64,000 bases of DNA from Bacillus sp. BP-3 (GCF_028401955.1 NZ_JAQOTJ010000002.1:1-64000), one strand, 5' to 3'. Counted from the stretch's first letter, positions 42,140-51,990 are shown. Numbers and translations are program-made. The notes: generated from the letters alone by a model not told the origin.

Positions 42140-43375
42140 CTATGTAACACACCCATTTTTAAATTGTTTCGGTGAAACATCAGTATATTTTTTAAAGACT
42201 TTCGTAAAATGACTTTGGTCATGAAAGTTTAATAGTGTGGAAATTTCTGACAAAGAATGTGTTGTATAGGTTATTAAGACTTTTGCCTCATCTATCTTGG
42301 CACGTTGGATATATTCGCTTGGTGAAACCCCTACCTCTTTTTTGAAAAGAACAGATAGATAACTAGGATTTAGTGCAGCTATTTTTGCTAAATGAGAAAG
42401 TGTAATATCTTCGTAGAGATGAGTGAATATATAATTTTGGCATGCGTTTATTGGTTTCGAATACTTGTGTATCTTCCCATTTTTTACTCGTTCCGAGAAC
42501 TCAAGTAAAGCATTCTCCAAAAATGGAATAATTGCCTTACTTTCTTTTATTTCTTCAAGGTTTTGGATGAGTAAGTCACTAAGGGTATATGCGATTTCAG
42601 GGAATAGTCCACCATCTACGGCAGCTCTAGTCGCAAGCGTGATGGCTGCGATGGCGGAATTTTTTTGGCTTCGCAGGTGACTCGTTTTCGATAACACCCC
42701 CAGATTCTCTGATTCAAGTAATCCCCTTAGGTTTTGAATTAAATCATCCTTTTTCCCTTCTTTAACACACGCAAAGATTTTCTTCTCAGCCAGTGGATCG
42801 ATATGAGTCATTAAATTTTGACGGCGTTCCGATATACATATATCTGGCTGTTCCACTTCGAATTTTTCCTTTTCTAACAACATATTTTTTTGCAGGATAT
42901 CAACCATGTCTAATTTTTGTTGATACAGCATGTAATAAAGGACCATGCTCACATTTAAAAAATTCAAATTGCTTAAAACAGGGAGAGAATGATAATATCG
43001 AACCATTTCATCCTTGTTTATTTTGAGATGAAGATCATTAATGATTCCTTTAATTGATACTTCTGATAGCCTCGAATAAAGGACAGGACCGACAATGATG
43101 TTCCCGCTAAGTTGGTCATTTGAACGCAGGTTAATTGAGAAAAAGTTTTCAAGGCAGGAGGTTTCCCTCAGTACTGGAAAACGATAGAAAATTTCCTCTC
43201 TAAATAGTTGCCGAAATATCTCCTCTTTTGAAGAATACAAGGGGTTATGCTGAAAATTGCGGGAGAGTTCAAATACTAAAGCTCCCTTGTTATCAATAAA
43301 AAAGATAGGTATTTTATGCATATTAAAGACCAGCTTACAAATATAATATAAATCCTCTTGTTTGGAGAAATTCAT
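42140..43375 (-). CDS. AraC family regulator
   Basis: A 411-residue regulator. The C-terminal 100 residues carry two helix-turn-helix motifs ('ITLSHLAKIAALNPSYLSVLFKKEVG' and 'LSEISTLLNFHDQSHFTKVFKKYTDVSPKQFK'). The long N-terminal part (1-300) begins 'DLYYICKLVFNMHKIPIFFID' and resembles sensor regions of YesN-like regulators that respond to sugars. ATG at 43375 has GGAGG 8 bases upstream. It is divergent from the beta-glucosidase/esterase operon and is the likely activator of it; the inducer would be an oligosaccharide or glucoside. Confidence 0.88.
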   Translation of the reverse strand: MNFSKQEDLYYICKLVFNMHKIPIFFIDNKGALVFELSRNFQHNPLYSSKEEIFRQLFREEIFYRFPVLRETSCLENFFSINLRSNDQLSGNIIVGPVLYSRLSEVSIKGIINDLHLKINKDEMVRYYHSLPVLSNLNFLNVSMVLYYMLYQQKLDMVDILQKNMLLEKEKFEVEQPDICISERRQNLMTHIDPLAEKKIFACVKEGKKDDLIQNLRGLLESENLGVLSKTSHLRSQKNSAIAAITLATRAAVDGGLFPEIAYTLSDLLIQNLEEIKESKAIIPFLENALLEFSERVKNGKIHKYSKPINACQNYIFTHLYEDITLSHLAKIAALNPSYLSVLFKKEVGVSPSEYIQRAKIDEAKVLITYTTHSLSEISTLLNFHDQSHFTKVFKKYTDVSPKQFKNGCVT

Positions 43376-43670
43376 TATTTTAACCTCCATTTTTAACAAT
43401 TCAGCCAATATATAGACATAAAACCTCCGTTCTTTTTAGAATGCCATGCATAGAAGTGGTCAAGGCCCTTTCCTGCCACAGGCAAGGCTTTAAAACAAAG
43501 AGAGGAAGCGAGTGTAGATCATTTTTTGTTCTGTGTAGCAGGGATTTATATAACATCAGCTAAAATTTTTACAATTATTCTAAAATAAATACCATAATAT
43601 CAAAAAAATAAAAACTATAATAGATTCAAGAAAGCGCTTACTGAGTAATCTTTTGACTAGGAGGATTATC
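43376..43670. promoter_or_regulatory. Divergent control region with cre site
   Basis: A -10 TATAAT (43616-43621) for the beta-glucosidase gene is followed by AGAAAGCGCTTACT (43629-43642), which fits the CcpA cre consensus TGWNANCGNTNWCA except at the two end bases; its place just after the -10 suits roadblock repression by glucose. A family B repeat fills 43441-43550. Confidence 0.65.
43441..43550 (+). repeat. Dispersed repeat family B copy
   Basis: GCATAGAAGTGGTCAAGGCC, TGCCACAGGCAAGGCTTTAA, AACAAAGAGAGGAAGCGAG and TTCTGTGTAGCAG in order. It matches the copies at 58430-58554 (reverse) and 63836-63951. Confidence 0.7.
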
Positions 43671-45962
43671 ATGAAAAGAGATGTTAAGCAAATTATTTCA
43701 CAAATGACACTAGAAGAAAAGGCAAGTCTATGTTCTGGATTAGACTTTTGGAATACAAAAGGGATTGAGCGATTGGGAATTCCTTCAATTATGGTAACTG
43801 ATGGACCGCATGGGCTTAGAAAACAGGCAGAGGGAGCAGATCACTTAGGGATTTATAATAGTGTCCCAGCTACTTGTTTCCCATCAGCAGTGGGATTAGC
43901 GAGTACGTGGAATAAAGAATTAATAAAACAAGTAGGAGTTGCATTAGGTGAGGAATGTCAGACTGAAAATGTCGGTGTTCTCCTTGGACCTGGTGCGAAT
44001 ATTAAGCGTTCGCCGCTGTGCGGAAGAAACTTTGAATATTTTTCAGAGGACCCTTATTTATCCTCTCAAATGGCTGCAAATCATATTAATGGCGTACAAA
44101 GTCAAGGAGTTGGAACATCATTAAAACATTTCGCGGCTAATAATCAAGAACATCGCAGAATGTCGACAGATGCAATTGTTGATGAGAGAGCATTGCGTGA
44201 AATATATCTTGCTAGTTTTGAGGGGGCTGTTAAGGAAGCACAGCCATGGACAGTAATGAGTGCTTACAACAAGGTGAATGGTGAATATGCTTCGGAAAAT
44301 AACTATTTGTTAAATGATATTTTAAAGGATGAATGGGGATTTGAAGGTTTTATCGTTTCTGATTGGGGTGCAGTAAATGAGCGCGTTGCAAGTTTAGAGA
44401 ACGGTTTAGAACTAGAAATGCCTTCGAGCTTTGGGATTGGTGAGAAGAAGATTGTTGATGCAGTTAATTGTGGACAGCTATCTGTAGAAAAGCTTGATCA
44501 AGCAGTAGAGCGTCTTCTTAACATTATTTTTAAAGCCGCTGACAATCATCGAGAAAACGCTGTGTATAGTAAGGAGGCGCATCATCAGCTTGCAAGAGAA
44601 GTCGCACGCGAAAGCATGGTTTTGTTAAAAAATGAAGATCACATTCTTCCATTGAAAAAAGCAGGAACGGTAGCTGTTATTGGGGAGTTCGCAAAGACAT
44701 CTCGCTATCAAGGCGGCGGAAGCTCTCATATTAATCCAACAAAACTTGAAAGCATTCTCGAAGAAATCGAAACTGTATCAGGTGAAAATACGAATGTATT
44801 ATTTGCTCAGGGCTATGATCTTGCCAGCGATGCTTTAGATGAAAATATGATTAAGGAAGCAAAGGAAGTAGCAACTGGAGCAGATACAGCGGTTCTATTC
44901 GTTGGACTTCCAGATCGTTATGAATCAGAAGGATATGACCGGAAGCATTTACAGCTGCCAGAAAATCACGTGCAATTAATTGAAGCAGTTGCAGAAGTTC
45001 AAAGTAATATTGTCGTAGTTTTAAGTAATGGTGCTCCAATTGAAATGCCATGGATAGGGAAAGTAAAAGGAATACTTGAAGGCTATTTAGGTGGACAAGC
45101 ACTAGGCGGAGCAATTGCTGATTTATTATTTGGTGATGCGAGCCCAAGCGGAAAATTAGCGGAAACATTCCCGAAAGTTCTAAGCGATAATCCTTCTTAC
45201 TTAAACTTCCCTGGTGAAGGTGACAAAGTGGAATACAAAGAAGGCATGTTCGTTGGATACCGTTATTATGATACGAAAAATATTGAACCATTGTTCCCAT
45301 TTGGCTTTGGGTTAAGCTATACAAACTTTGAGTATAGTAATCTTTCAATTAATAAGAAAGAAATAAAAGATACGGATACTGTTTCTGTCAGTGTAAACGT
45401 GAAAAATACTGGCAATTCTGCAGGTAAAGAAATTGTTCAGCTTTATATAAAAGATGTGGAAAGCAGTATGATCCGTCCTGAGAAAGAGCTAAAAGGCTTT
45501 GAAAAAGTGGAATTACAGCCGGGAGAAGAAAAAACGGTTACTTTTACGTTAGCTAAAAGATCATTTGCTTATTATAACGCTGAATTGAAGGATTGGCATG
45601 TTGAAACAGGTGAGTTTGAAATTTTAGTAGGAAAGTCTTCCAGAGAGATTGTCTTGAATGATAGCATTTATGTTCAATCAACGGTTGTAATCCGCAAACC
45701 AGTACACCGTAATACGTTACTTGGAGACTTGTTTGCGGACCAAATTTTAGCACCAATTGCAAAAGAGCTTATGGTAAAGGCGTTAGAAGGTAGTCCGCTT
45801 GCTAGCATGACTGAAGGGGATAGCGATACCTCCGAATTGATGGATGCCATGCTGAACGATATGCCATTACGTGCATTGGTGAACTTTAGCGCAGGCGCTT
45901 TTACAGAGGAAATGTTGAGCGAAGTAATTGAGCTATTAAACCATGAGCAAATGAATCATTAA
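43671..45962 (+). CDS. GH3 beta-glucosidase
   Basis: A 763-residue glycoside hydrolase family 3 enzyme without signal peptide, so it acts on glucosides in the cytoplasm. The TIM-barrel domain has 'TDGPHGLR', 'KHFAANNQE' and the nucleophile Asp231 in 'IVSDWGAV'. The second domain has '[11 protein letters not shown]' and '[12 protein letters not shown]', and a fibronectin-III-like domain ('[14 protein letters not shown]' onward) follows; the last 70 residues are less typical. ATG at 43671 has AGGAGG upstream; the TTG at 43653 would overlap that site. First gene of an operon with the esterase. Confidence 0.94.
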   Translation: MKRDVKQIISQMTLEEKASLCSGLDFWNTKGIERLGIPSIMVTDGPHGLRKQAEGADHLGIYNSVPATCFPSAVGLASTWNKELIKQVGVALGEECQTENVGVLLGPGANIKRSPLCGRNFEYFSEDPYLSSQMAANHINGVQSQGVGTSLKHFAANNQEHRRMSTDAIVDERALREIYLASFEGAVKEAQPWTVMSAYNKVNGEYASENNYLLNDILKDEWGFEGFIVSDWGAVNERVASLENGLELEMPSSFGIGEKKIVDAVNCGQLSVEKLDQAVERLLNIIFKAADNHRENAVYSKEAHHQLAREVARESMVLLKNEDHILPLKKAGTVAVIGEFAKTSRYQGGGSSHINPTKLESILEEIETVSGENTNVLFAQGYDLASDALDENMIKEAKEVATGADTAVLFVGLPDRYESEGYDRKHLQLPENHVQLIEAVAEVQSNIVVVLSNGAPIEMPWIGKVKGILEGYLGGQALGGAIADLLFGDASPSGKLAETFPKVLSDNPSYLNFPGEGDKVEYKEGMFVGYRYYDTKNIEPLFPFGFGLSYTNFEYSNLSINKKEIKDTDTVSVSVNVKNTGNSAGKEIVQLYIKDVESSMIRPEKELKGFEKVELQPGEEKTVTFTLAKRSFAYYNAELKDWHVETGEFEILVGKSSREIVLNDSIYVQSTVVIRKPVHRNTLLGDLFADQILAPIAKELMVKALEGSPLASMTEGDSDTSELMDAMLNDMPLRALVNFSAGAFTEEMLSEVIELLNHEQMNH

Positions 45963-46014
45963 ACGGTGAATTAGTTTTCTGTCCATAATTAAAACTATCA
46001 AAAAGGAGACGGTA

Positions 46015-47124
46015 ATGATGAGTAATACAACTTCTTACGTTAATCTAGTTTCAAAATTGAGCGAGGAAATGCCAACTGTTAAAAAAAGAGGCTTCGATTT
46101 TATTGCGAAACCAATTCCTGATTCTGAGGCAATCGGCGAATTAGATCCTCGTGTTCTCCAAGTGACTTTACAAGCGGCCGAAAAAATGGCTGCGATGGAA
46201 AACCAGTCATTTGATCCTTCAGATACTCTCGGTTTTGTTACAGGAATGCGGGCTATGATGGGCTGGAACAATGACAACGTTACGAAAAGTAAAGTTGAAA
46301 CTACTTATAAAACAATTGATGGCACAAATGGACCGATTCCATTGCGAATTTATACGCCTGCTAACGAAGGGATTCTGCCTGCGGTTGTCTTCTTTCACGG
46401 CGGAGGTTTCATAGGTGGCAGTGTTGATGTTGTAGAAAATCCGTGTAAATCATTGGCAGAAAAAGCAGGCGCCGTTGTCATTTCTGTTGATTATCGTTTA
46501 GCGCCTGAACATGTATATCCAGCAGGACTGATAGATTGTTTCGAGTCTGTAACATGGGTGTATGAGCACGCTGAAGAAATTCGTGTGAACCCACAGCAAA
46601 TTGCTGTATCTGGAGACAGTGCGGGTGGGAATTTAGCTACGGTGTGCACGCTCATGGATATTGAAAAGGGAACGGACATGATTAAGTTCCAAGCGCTTAT
46701 TTACCCAACAGTGAATATGGCTGGCGTTCAAACTGAGGATTTCAACTGGAGCCTCGACCAATATGAGATTCATAACTATTCTGAGCTTATCATTCCAATG
46801 ATTAAAGGGTTGGCTGAAAGCGGCGAGTTATTTTTCCAGCTCTATTTGCAAAGTAAAGCGGAAATTACTGATTCTCACGTTTCTCCATTGCTGTCAGATC
46901 AGTTAGGCAGCATGCCGCCAACATTAATTGCAACTGCCGAATTTGATTATTTAAAAGTAGAGTGCGAAGCTTACGCGGCAAAACTTGCACGCAGCGGCGT
47001 TCCTACGAAGCTGATTCAGTATAACGGCACAGATCATGCGTTTATGGACAAAATTGGTCTATATCCGCAGGCGGAAGATTTAATGAATGAAATTGCGAAA
47101 GAGATGAAGAGAGTGTTTGCTTAA
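46015..47124 (+). CDS. Alpha/beta-hydrolase esterase, HSL type
   Basis: A 369-residue carboxylesterase of the hormone-sensitive lipase family. It has the oxyanion motif 'HGGGFIGGS', nucleophile Ser202 in 'GDSAGGN', an Asp in 'AEFDYLKVE' and a His in 'GTDHAFMD'. There is no signal peptide. It lies 52 bases after the beta-glucosidase gene with its own ribosome site AAGGAGA and is probably co-transcribed. An esterase beside a beta-glucosidase could remove acyl groups from plant glucosides so they can be hydrolysed; this is inference. Confidence 0.9.
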   Translation: MMSNTTSYVNLVSKLSEEMPTVKKRGFDFIAKPIPDSEAIGELDPRVLQVTLQAAEKMAAMENQSFDPSDTLGFVTGMRAMMGWNNDNVTKSKVETTYKTIDGTNGPIPLRIYTPANEGILPAVVFFHGGGFIGGSVDVVENPCKSLAEKAGAVVISVDYRLAPEHVYPAGLIDCFESVTWVYEHAEEIRVNPQQIAVSGDSAGGNLATVCTLMDIEKGTDMIKFQALIYPTVNMAGVQTEDFNWSLDQYEIHNYSELIIPMIKGLAESGELFFQLYLQSKAEITDSHVSPLLSDQLGSMPPTLIATAEFDYLKVECEAYAAKLARSGVPTKLIQYNGTDHAFMDKIGLYPQAEDLMNEIAKEMKRVFA

Positions 47125-47129
47125 TTAGA

Positions 47130-47168
47130 AAGAGCTTGTTCAAAAATACGTTTTTTGAACAAGCTCCA
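47130..47168 (+). terminator. Terminator of glucosidase operon
   Basis: GAGCTTGTTCAAAAA / TTTTTGAACAAGCTC stem, AT-rich flank. Confidence 0.75.
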
Positions 47169-47231
47169 ATATAAAAAGTATGTGTACAGGAAAAGCTGAT
47201 TGTCATGATGAGGAAACAAGTAACAATGTTC

Positions 47232-47262
47232 AAAACCATTTTATTGTGAATGGTTTTTTTGT
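47232..47262 (+). terminator. Second terminator hairpin
   Basis: AAAACCATT / AATGGTTTT stem followed by a run of T. Confidence 0.6.
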
Positions 47263-47330
47263 TTTTTTTCATTAGTATTAAAAATGATTGCCGTCTATTT
47301 GAAGTTTTCCTGAATTCCTGATATTATAAG

Positions 47331-47352
47331 GATAAGAACATATGTTCTTATC
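47331..47352. promoter_or_regulatory. LexA (SOS) box
   Basis: A 22-bp perfect palindrome with core GAACATATGTTC (47336-47347), which fits the Gram-positive LexA/DinR consensus CGAACRNRYGTTCG except for the outermost bases. It precedes the DinB-family gene by 155 bases, so DNA damage may induce it. Confidence 0.7.
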
Positions 47353-47501
47353 GATTGCAAAGGTGAGTATAGGGATAAATTACTACATAAAAAAGCAAGT
47401 CTAATGATTAGTAGTGCTAACTCAAGAAGGGAAATTGAGATATAGAAACGAATGTTTTGTACTATATTTCGAGAAAAAATTTGATTGTGGAGGAATTATT
47501 T

Positions 47502-48005
47502 ATGTATGTAACAATTTCAGACTTTATTAATGAATGGAATAGAGAAGCGTTACTAACTCAAAAAGTTTTGGATGGTTCAACAGATGAATCATTACAACAA
47601 CAAGTTTATCCAGAAGGTCGTACCTTGGGGAGGATTGCGTGGCATTTTACAACAAATATTCCGGAGTATTTAGCTCATTTCGGGTTGAAGATAGAGGGAG
47701 CAGAAAATGCAGAAAGTGTACCAACCTCAGCGAAGGAAATTGCTGAAACCTTTAAAAAGATAAGTCTCGATGTAGCAAAAGTTATTGAAGAACAATGGAC
47801 AGATGAATCCCTAAAACAAATACAAGAAGCATTTGGAAGACAGGAATCAAATGCTTCAATCCTAATGGGGTTAATTAAGCACATTGTTCATCATCGTGGA
47901 CAAGTTACCGTTCTTATGCGTCAAGCGAGAATAAAGCCATTTGGAGTTTATGGTCCACCAAAAGAAGATTGGATTCATTTAGGTGTGGAAAATCCACCAC
48001 TATAG
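47502..48005 (+). CDS. DinB family protein
   Basis: A 167-residue four-helix-bundle protein. The metal site is visible as His in 'RIAWHFTTNIPEY' and the pair in 'KHIVHHRGQV', the usual three-His layout of DinB/YfiT proteins. Members act as thiol-dependent transferases (bacillithiol or similar) or remain uncharacterised. ATG at 47502 has GGAGGA 7 bases upstream; the earlier in-frame TTG at 47457 has none. The LexA-type palindrome upstream would put it under SOS control, as for the founding dinB gene of B. subtilis. Confidence 0.88.
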   Translation: MYVTISDFINEWNREALLTQKVLDGSTDESLQQQVYPEGRTLGRIAWHFTTNIPEYLAHFGLKIEGAENAESVPTSAKEIAETFKKISLDVAKVIEEQWTDESLKQIQEAFGRQESNASILMGLIKHIVHHRGQVTVLMRQARIKPFGVYGPPKEDWIHLGVENPPL

Positions 48006-48030
48006 TACTACAAATTCATACTTCGACAAA

Positions 48031-48072
48031 TTAAGGGAAACCTTTATAGTATAGGTTTCCCTTAATTTTAAG
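48031..48072. terminator. Bidirectional terminator
   Basis: TTAAGGGAAACCT / AGGTTTCCCTTAA stem between the DinB and laccase genes. Confidence 0.7.
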
Positions 48073-48158
48073 GTTATTAAGGAGAAGAGAAATGAAGGAA
48101 TAGTTATTTCTCTTCTCTTTTTATAATGTTGCTAAAAAAATATAACTAAATTTGAATA

Positions 48159-49844
48159 TTAATCATCATCGTATCGGCGTTGTTTACTGCATTTATGTTT
48201 ACGTTGTTTATAGCAGTCAAAACATTGAGAAAAGGCGTTATCGCTACATTGTTCTGGATCACGTTCACAAGGATTAAAATTAGGATTAGCTAACACTTCG
48301 TATGGCCTCATCATATCGTAATCTTCATGTTCAAGAATATGACAGTGCCACGGATAGGTTCCTGTAAATGGACCAAAACGTGCAATAATTCGGGTCACTT
48401 CCCCGGGATTGGCACGAACCGTATCCTTCCATCCTCTTTCGTTTGGATCGGGTGGTATTGGCGGTCCAACTTTAAGATTAGAACCATTTGGATCGCCAGT
48501 AAATACAGCGCGATTCAAAATTTGAAAATTGACAAGGTGCAAGTGAATCGGGTGAGTGTCTGGTGTCGTATTGTACAGCTCCCAAATCTCTATCGTTCCA
48601 TTATACGGGGTTTCTGTAATGGGTGCACTCCACTCCATGTTGTTTAATAATGGCATAGGGCGTCCAAATTTATCAGTAGCTTCAAGTAAAGTGTTTTTTC
48701 GTGTAGTTACAGCATCCTGCGGATTCAGGTGTTCCAAGCAACTCAACTTTTCTGGAATTTTGCTTTTGTCAGGTTTGTAGCATGTTTGTTTCACGCGAAA
48801 TTGCATAATCTGTCTCAAATCTTCAGAAGGACTATCGCCGTCAGGGAATGGTGTTGGTGCGTCATTTGTTAAAATAATACTCTGACCATTATGGTTTGAA
48901 AAATCGATAATGACATCGGCGCGCTCTGCAGGGGCAAGGATGATTTCGGATTCTTTGACTGGTTTTTCCAAAAGGCCTCCATCTGTGCCGATTTGGACAA
49001 AATTTTGCCCAGAGCTCAGCTGTATACGATAAAAACGAGAATTGGAGCCGTTTAGGATGCGGAACCGGTATTTCCGCGGTTCAACCTCAAGATAAGGCCA
49101 TACTTTTCCGTTTACTAAAATTGTGTTACCGAAAAATTCAGGGACGACTGACGGATTTGGTAACGTAGGATTGATTGGTGGAGGTGGCTGTGGTGCTGGT
49201 GGTGCCATATTTCCTGGTTGGGATGGATAGAATAGTTCACCATTGGCATAGAACGAACGATCCTGGATAACCAGAGGAATTTCATATTTTCCACTCGGAA
49301 GATTCAATTGTTTCTCTTCTTCATCTCTGAGAAGGTAGAAGCCCGCAAGACCTGCATAAACGTTCAACCGAGTGATGCCAAGGGCGTGATCATGATACCA
49401 AAGTGTTGTCGGGCGTTGACAGTTTGGATAATAGTAGACATCAGTCACAAATTTTGGCCCAACATTTTTAAAATCTCTTGTGAACCATGCATCAGGATAA
49501 CCGTCACTTTCTGGACGAACCCGGCCGCCATGTAAATGGACAACCGTCCGAACAGAAGGTACGGATGCTTCCGCACCATGAACCGTTGTGTCAACGGGCA
49601 GCAGGTGTTCAAAGGGCAATTTGTTTTTCCATTTTACAAAAATAGGGTGATTTCTTTCTACTTCGAATGTAGGACCCGGGTACATACCGTTGTACCCCCA
49701 GACGGTAGTTGGCGGTAAATCACGATGTAATTGTTGTTTGATTTGCTTCATCGTTACCTCATAAAATGGAATTCCATTAGAGGTACCTTCTGGTTTTAAG
49801 ACAGGAGGAATTGGTAAGGCATCGACAAATTTCTTTAAAGACAA
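48159..49844 (-). CDS. CotA-like multicopper oxidase (laccase)
   Basis: A 561-residue three-domain laccase with all four copper motifs: 'HLHGGRV', 'WYHDHALG', 'HPIHLHLVNF' and 'WHCHILEHEDYDMM', the last giving the type 1 copper ligands with Met as axial. It begins 'KKFVDALPIPPVLKP', like the spore-coat laccase CotA of B. subtilis (513 residues), and lacks a signal peptide. Differences are a Pro-rich insert 'PAPQPPPPINPTLPNPS' (about 215-232) and a Cys/Lys/Arg-rich tail of about 45 residues ('CFDCYKQRKHKCSKQRR'). The tail could fix the enzyme in the coat by disulfides. G+C content is higher than nearby genes, hinting at transfer. Confidence 0.92.
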   Translation of the reverse strand: MSLKKFVDALPIPPVLKPEGTSNGIPFYEVTMKQIKQQLHRDLPPTTVWGYNGMYPGPTFEVERNHPIFVKWKNKLPFEHLLPVDTTVHGAEASVPSVRTVVHLHGGRVRPESDGYPDAWFTRDFKNVGPKFVTDVYYYPNCQRPTTLWYHDHALGITRLNVYAGLAGFYLLRDEEEKQLNLPSGKYEIPLVIQDRSFYANGELFYPSQPGNMAPPAPQPPPPINPTLPNPSVVPEFFGNTILVNGKVWPYLEVEPRKYRFRILNGSNSRFYRIQLSSGQNFVQIGTDGGLLEKPVKESEIILAPAERADVIIDFSNHNGQSIILTNDAPTPFPDGDSPSEDLRQIMQFRVKQTCYKPDKSKIPEKLSCLEHLNPQDAVTTRKNTLLEATDKFGRPMPLLNNMEWSAPITETPYNGTIEIWELYNTTPDTHPIHLHLVNFQILNRAVFTGDPNGSNLKVGPPIPPDPNERGWKDTVRANPGEVTRIIARFGPFTGTYPWHCHILEHEDYDMMRPYEVLANPNFNPCERDPEQCSDNAFSQCFDCYKQRKHKCSKQRRYDDD

Positions 49845-50206
49845 TGAACTGCCTCCTTTTAAAAATTAAATATTGTTTGTTATATATCATATGAATTTAA
49901 TGTATGACGGTATAGACGGATTTTTATTAGGCTTTTACGATTATTTAAAATCATAATAATATAAAAATACATTAAGACTTGCTTTCATAGGGTATATATA
50001 AATTAAGAAACTCTTTCATTTTAGAGGGGGCAAGCGCATCTGACCAAGCATAGAAGCGGTCAGGGTCATGCTTCAAAAAACATGTATTCTCACATTTTTG
50101 TTCGTTCTTATGATTATGAATAGCGAGAAATAAGGTGATAGTTTTTTATAAAAGGTAAACTGTTAAAATAGTAATAAAGTGTTTGGAAGGATTGGAGGAG
50201 AGAGAC
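49845..50206. other. Intergenic with partial family B repeat
   Basis: Holds the laccase promoter (minus strand; no clear sigma-factor match was fixed) and a shortened family B repeat at 50024-50084 (GCATCTGACC, AAGCATAGAAGCGGTCAGGG). No gene seen. Confidence 0.5.
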
Positions 50207-51322
50207 TTGCTCGTTTTTATAAAAGTGCTTTTATTTGTTTCAATCCCTACGTATTCCTTTTTTAGGATGTTTTGGAATTATGTGAAGGAGAAATCAGTCA
50301 AAATCAAAGCAATAGATGTGTATGCCTCTATGATTATTTATTGTTTATTCATGCTAGGTTTTCTTCTAAATGGAGTGGCGAAGGATGCTGGTGAGCCATT
50401 GCATATTTTTGAAAGGACTGGTATTAAGGATAATGGATATGCTTCTCTTGCAAATGAATATGTAGTTTCAGTAATTGTCTTATTAACATTGGGCATGATC
50501 AGCTTTTGGATTGTAAGTCTTACTTATGGGGATCTTCCTCCGCTTGTTTATGTGGTATGCGGTACATTAATGATACTGAATATCATACTTGCGGTTGCCT
50601 ATCTTACTCATACAGCCTTCTCAAATGATGGTGAAGAATTTTCGGTTTTCCTTCTGCAAACTAGCTTTCTATCATTGTTTTTTTTATATATCGCAAGCTT
50701 GAAAGATTCTCTGAACCGTTTTCTTGATAGCCAGAATGAAAAGGAGATTGAGTACAACAATAAATGTATGCTATTTCTCTTCAGGGTATGTAATAACTAT
50801 CAAAAGGTGCCAAAACTATGGGCTATAAGCTTGTTTCCAGTTTTGATTATTATCCAGCTAATTTTGGTCCTGTTTGGACAACGACCAGATAGCCTTATTC
50901 GTGTGTTCCTTGAAACAAGCTCTTTCAACTATTCGAATATCCCTGCGCCAAAACCAGAAATAGTGCCAGGTGACGGGCATTATTTGTGTACTGTCTCTGC
51001 TAAAGGACATAAAAAATTGGTCAAGCCAGTTAGGGCAGGCATCAGAGGTGGAGAAAGAATCCCTGTGAACCGCCAGCTACTAATTGCTAATGCATTTGAG
51101 AACATTCTTGAACAATATGTTCCAAACTTCCATAAAGTCATCCGTAACTTTTATGACAAGTATGGCTACCCAATCAGCAGGCATATCAATTCAAAATGGT
51201 CTGCAGACATTATCTATCTTATCATGAAGCCTTTGGAATGGTTATTCCTTATTGTGTTGTATACGGTGGACAAAAAACCAGAAAACAGAATTCATAAGCA
51301 GTATAGTGAGTTGAGGAAGTGA
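50207..51322 (+). CDS. DUF6688-like membrane protein
   Basis: A 371-residue membrane protein: about six hydrophobic segments in residues 1-220, then a soluble domain (about 235-345) with 'GHYLCTVSAKGHKKLVKP', 'VNRQLLIANAFENILEQ' and 'FYDKYGYPISRHI', and a last hydrophobic stretch. This looks like the DUF6688 family, whose function is unknown; the name is tentative. TTG at 50207 has GGAGGAG 6 bases upstream and is preferred to TTG at 50183. Its stop overlaps the start of the next small gene by four bases, so the two are a translationally coupled pair. Confidence 0.75.
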   Translation: MLVFIKVLLFVSIPTYSFFRMFWNYVKEKSVKIKAIDVYASMIIYCLFMLGFLLNGVAKDAGEPLHIFERTGIKDNGYASLANEYVVSVIVLLTLGMISFWIVSLTYGDLPPLVYVVCGTLMILNIILAVAYLTHTAFSNDGEEFSVFLLQTSFLSLFFLYIASLKDSLNRFLDSQNEKEIEYNNKCMLFLFRVCNNYQKVPKLWAISLFPVLIIIQLILVLFGQRPDSLIRVFLETSSFNYSNIPAPKPEIVPGDGHYLCTVSAKGHKKLVKPVRAGIRGGERIPVNRQLLIANAFENILEQYVPNFHKVIRNFYDKYGYPISRHINSKWSADIIYLIMKPLEWLFLIVLYTVDKKPENRIHKQYSELRK

Positions 51323-51549
51323 AATTACTAGAGACGGTTGAGATGGTGACATTACATAATGGGGGCACTATACATTACTCTCAAGTTCAAAAGAAAAACC
51401 AACACCACCCGCAGTGGAAACCGAAGAACGGAGAAATGAAACCTGGCCCGGTAACAGAACGGAAGGGTTTTATCACCCATGTCAAGATTGGAAACGAACA
51501 GGCGACTTATCAGGAAATGGTGAACAAAGATGATTCTTCAAAAAAGTAA
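51319..51549 (+). CDS. Small hypothetical protein, partner of 50207 gene
   Basis: A 76-residue hydrophilic protein starting with GTG that overlaps the previous stop (GTGA). It is rich in Lys, Gln, His and Pro ('VQKKNQHHPQWKPKNGEMKPGP'), with no membrane segment or recognised domain. The tight coupling suggests that it works with the membrane protein. Its end overlaps a beheaded TetR frame, so its C terminus might be altered by the junction. Confidence 0.6.
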   Translation: MKLLETVEMVTLHNGGTIHYSQVQKKNQHHPQWKPKNGEMKPGPVTERKGFITHVKIGNEQATYQEMVNKDDSSKK

Positions 51550-51943
51550 AACGGGTTATGTTAAAGAAATTACAGCAGATTTGGCGCGTTCTTATCAAGA
51601 ACCATATCGCCACGTATCAGTACTAAAAACGAGTAAATTAGACCCTTCTACCATTCGGATTTTCCATCATATCGAAAAATATCAATCATTTTACAAAATT
51701 GTGTTTTTCAAAAAGGTTCCACTTATGTACTATTATTTATTGTTCGAGGAAATAAAACGTTTGTTACTTCAAGATAAAGAGGCTTTTCTTCAAGAAGGGA
51801 TAAATCATTCACTCTATTGTTCCTACCAAGCAAATGCGATTATTGGCATCATTATTGAGTGGTATCAAAATGATTTTTCGTATAGTACAAGTTATTTAAA
51901 TGATCAACTTGTGCAATTTTTGAATATGAGAGTAGGCGAATAG
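51530..51943 (+). pseudogene. TetR regulator lacking its DNA-binding domain
   Basis: The frame gives 137 residues that correspond to the C-terminal ligand/dimer domain of a TetR regulator ('IRIFHHIEKYQSFYKIVFFK', 'LLFEEIKRLLLQDKEAFLQE', 'NAIIGIIIEWYQNDFSYS'), similar to the TetR_C_8 group. The N-terminal helix-turn-helix (about 50 residues) is absent and no proper ribosome site precedes it. It looks truncated where the two-gene cassette (50207-51549) joins. Confidence 0.7.
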
Positions 51944-51950
51944 ATTAATT

Positions 51951-51990
51951 AAATAGTCCATGAAGAAAATCTTCATGGACTATTTAGCTA
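51951..51990 (+). terminator. Rho-independent terminator
   Basis: AAATAGTCCATGAAGA / TCTTCATGGACTATTT stem after the TetR remnant. Confidence 0.75.

Noticed and set aside
44851-45348. 165-codon minus-strand open frame inside the beta-glucosidase gene
   Set aside because: It lies opposite a clear GH3 gene, has low-complexity Leu/Gln content and no ribosome site.
48327-49718. Several plus-strand open frames across the laccase gene
   Set aside because: They are complementary to the strongly supported laccase frame and show no domain.
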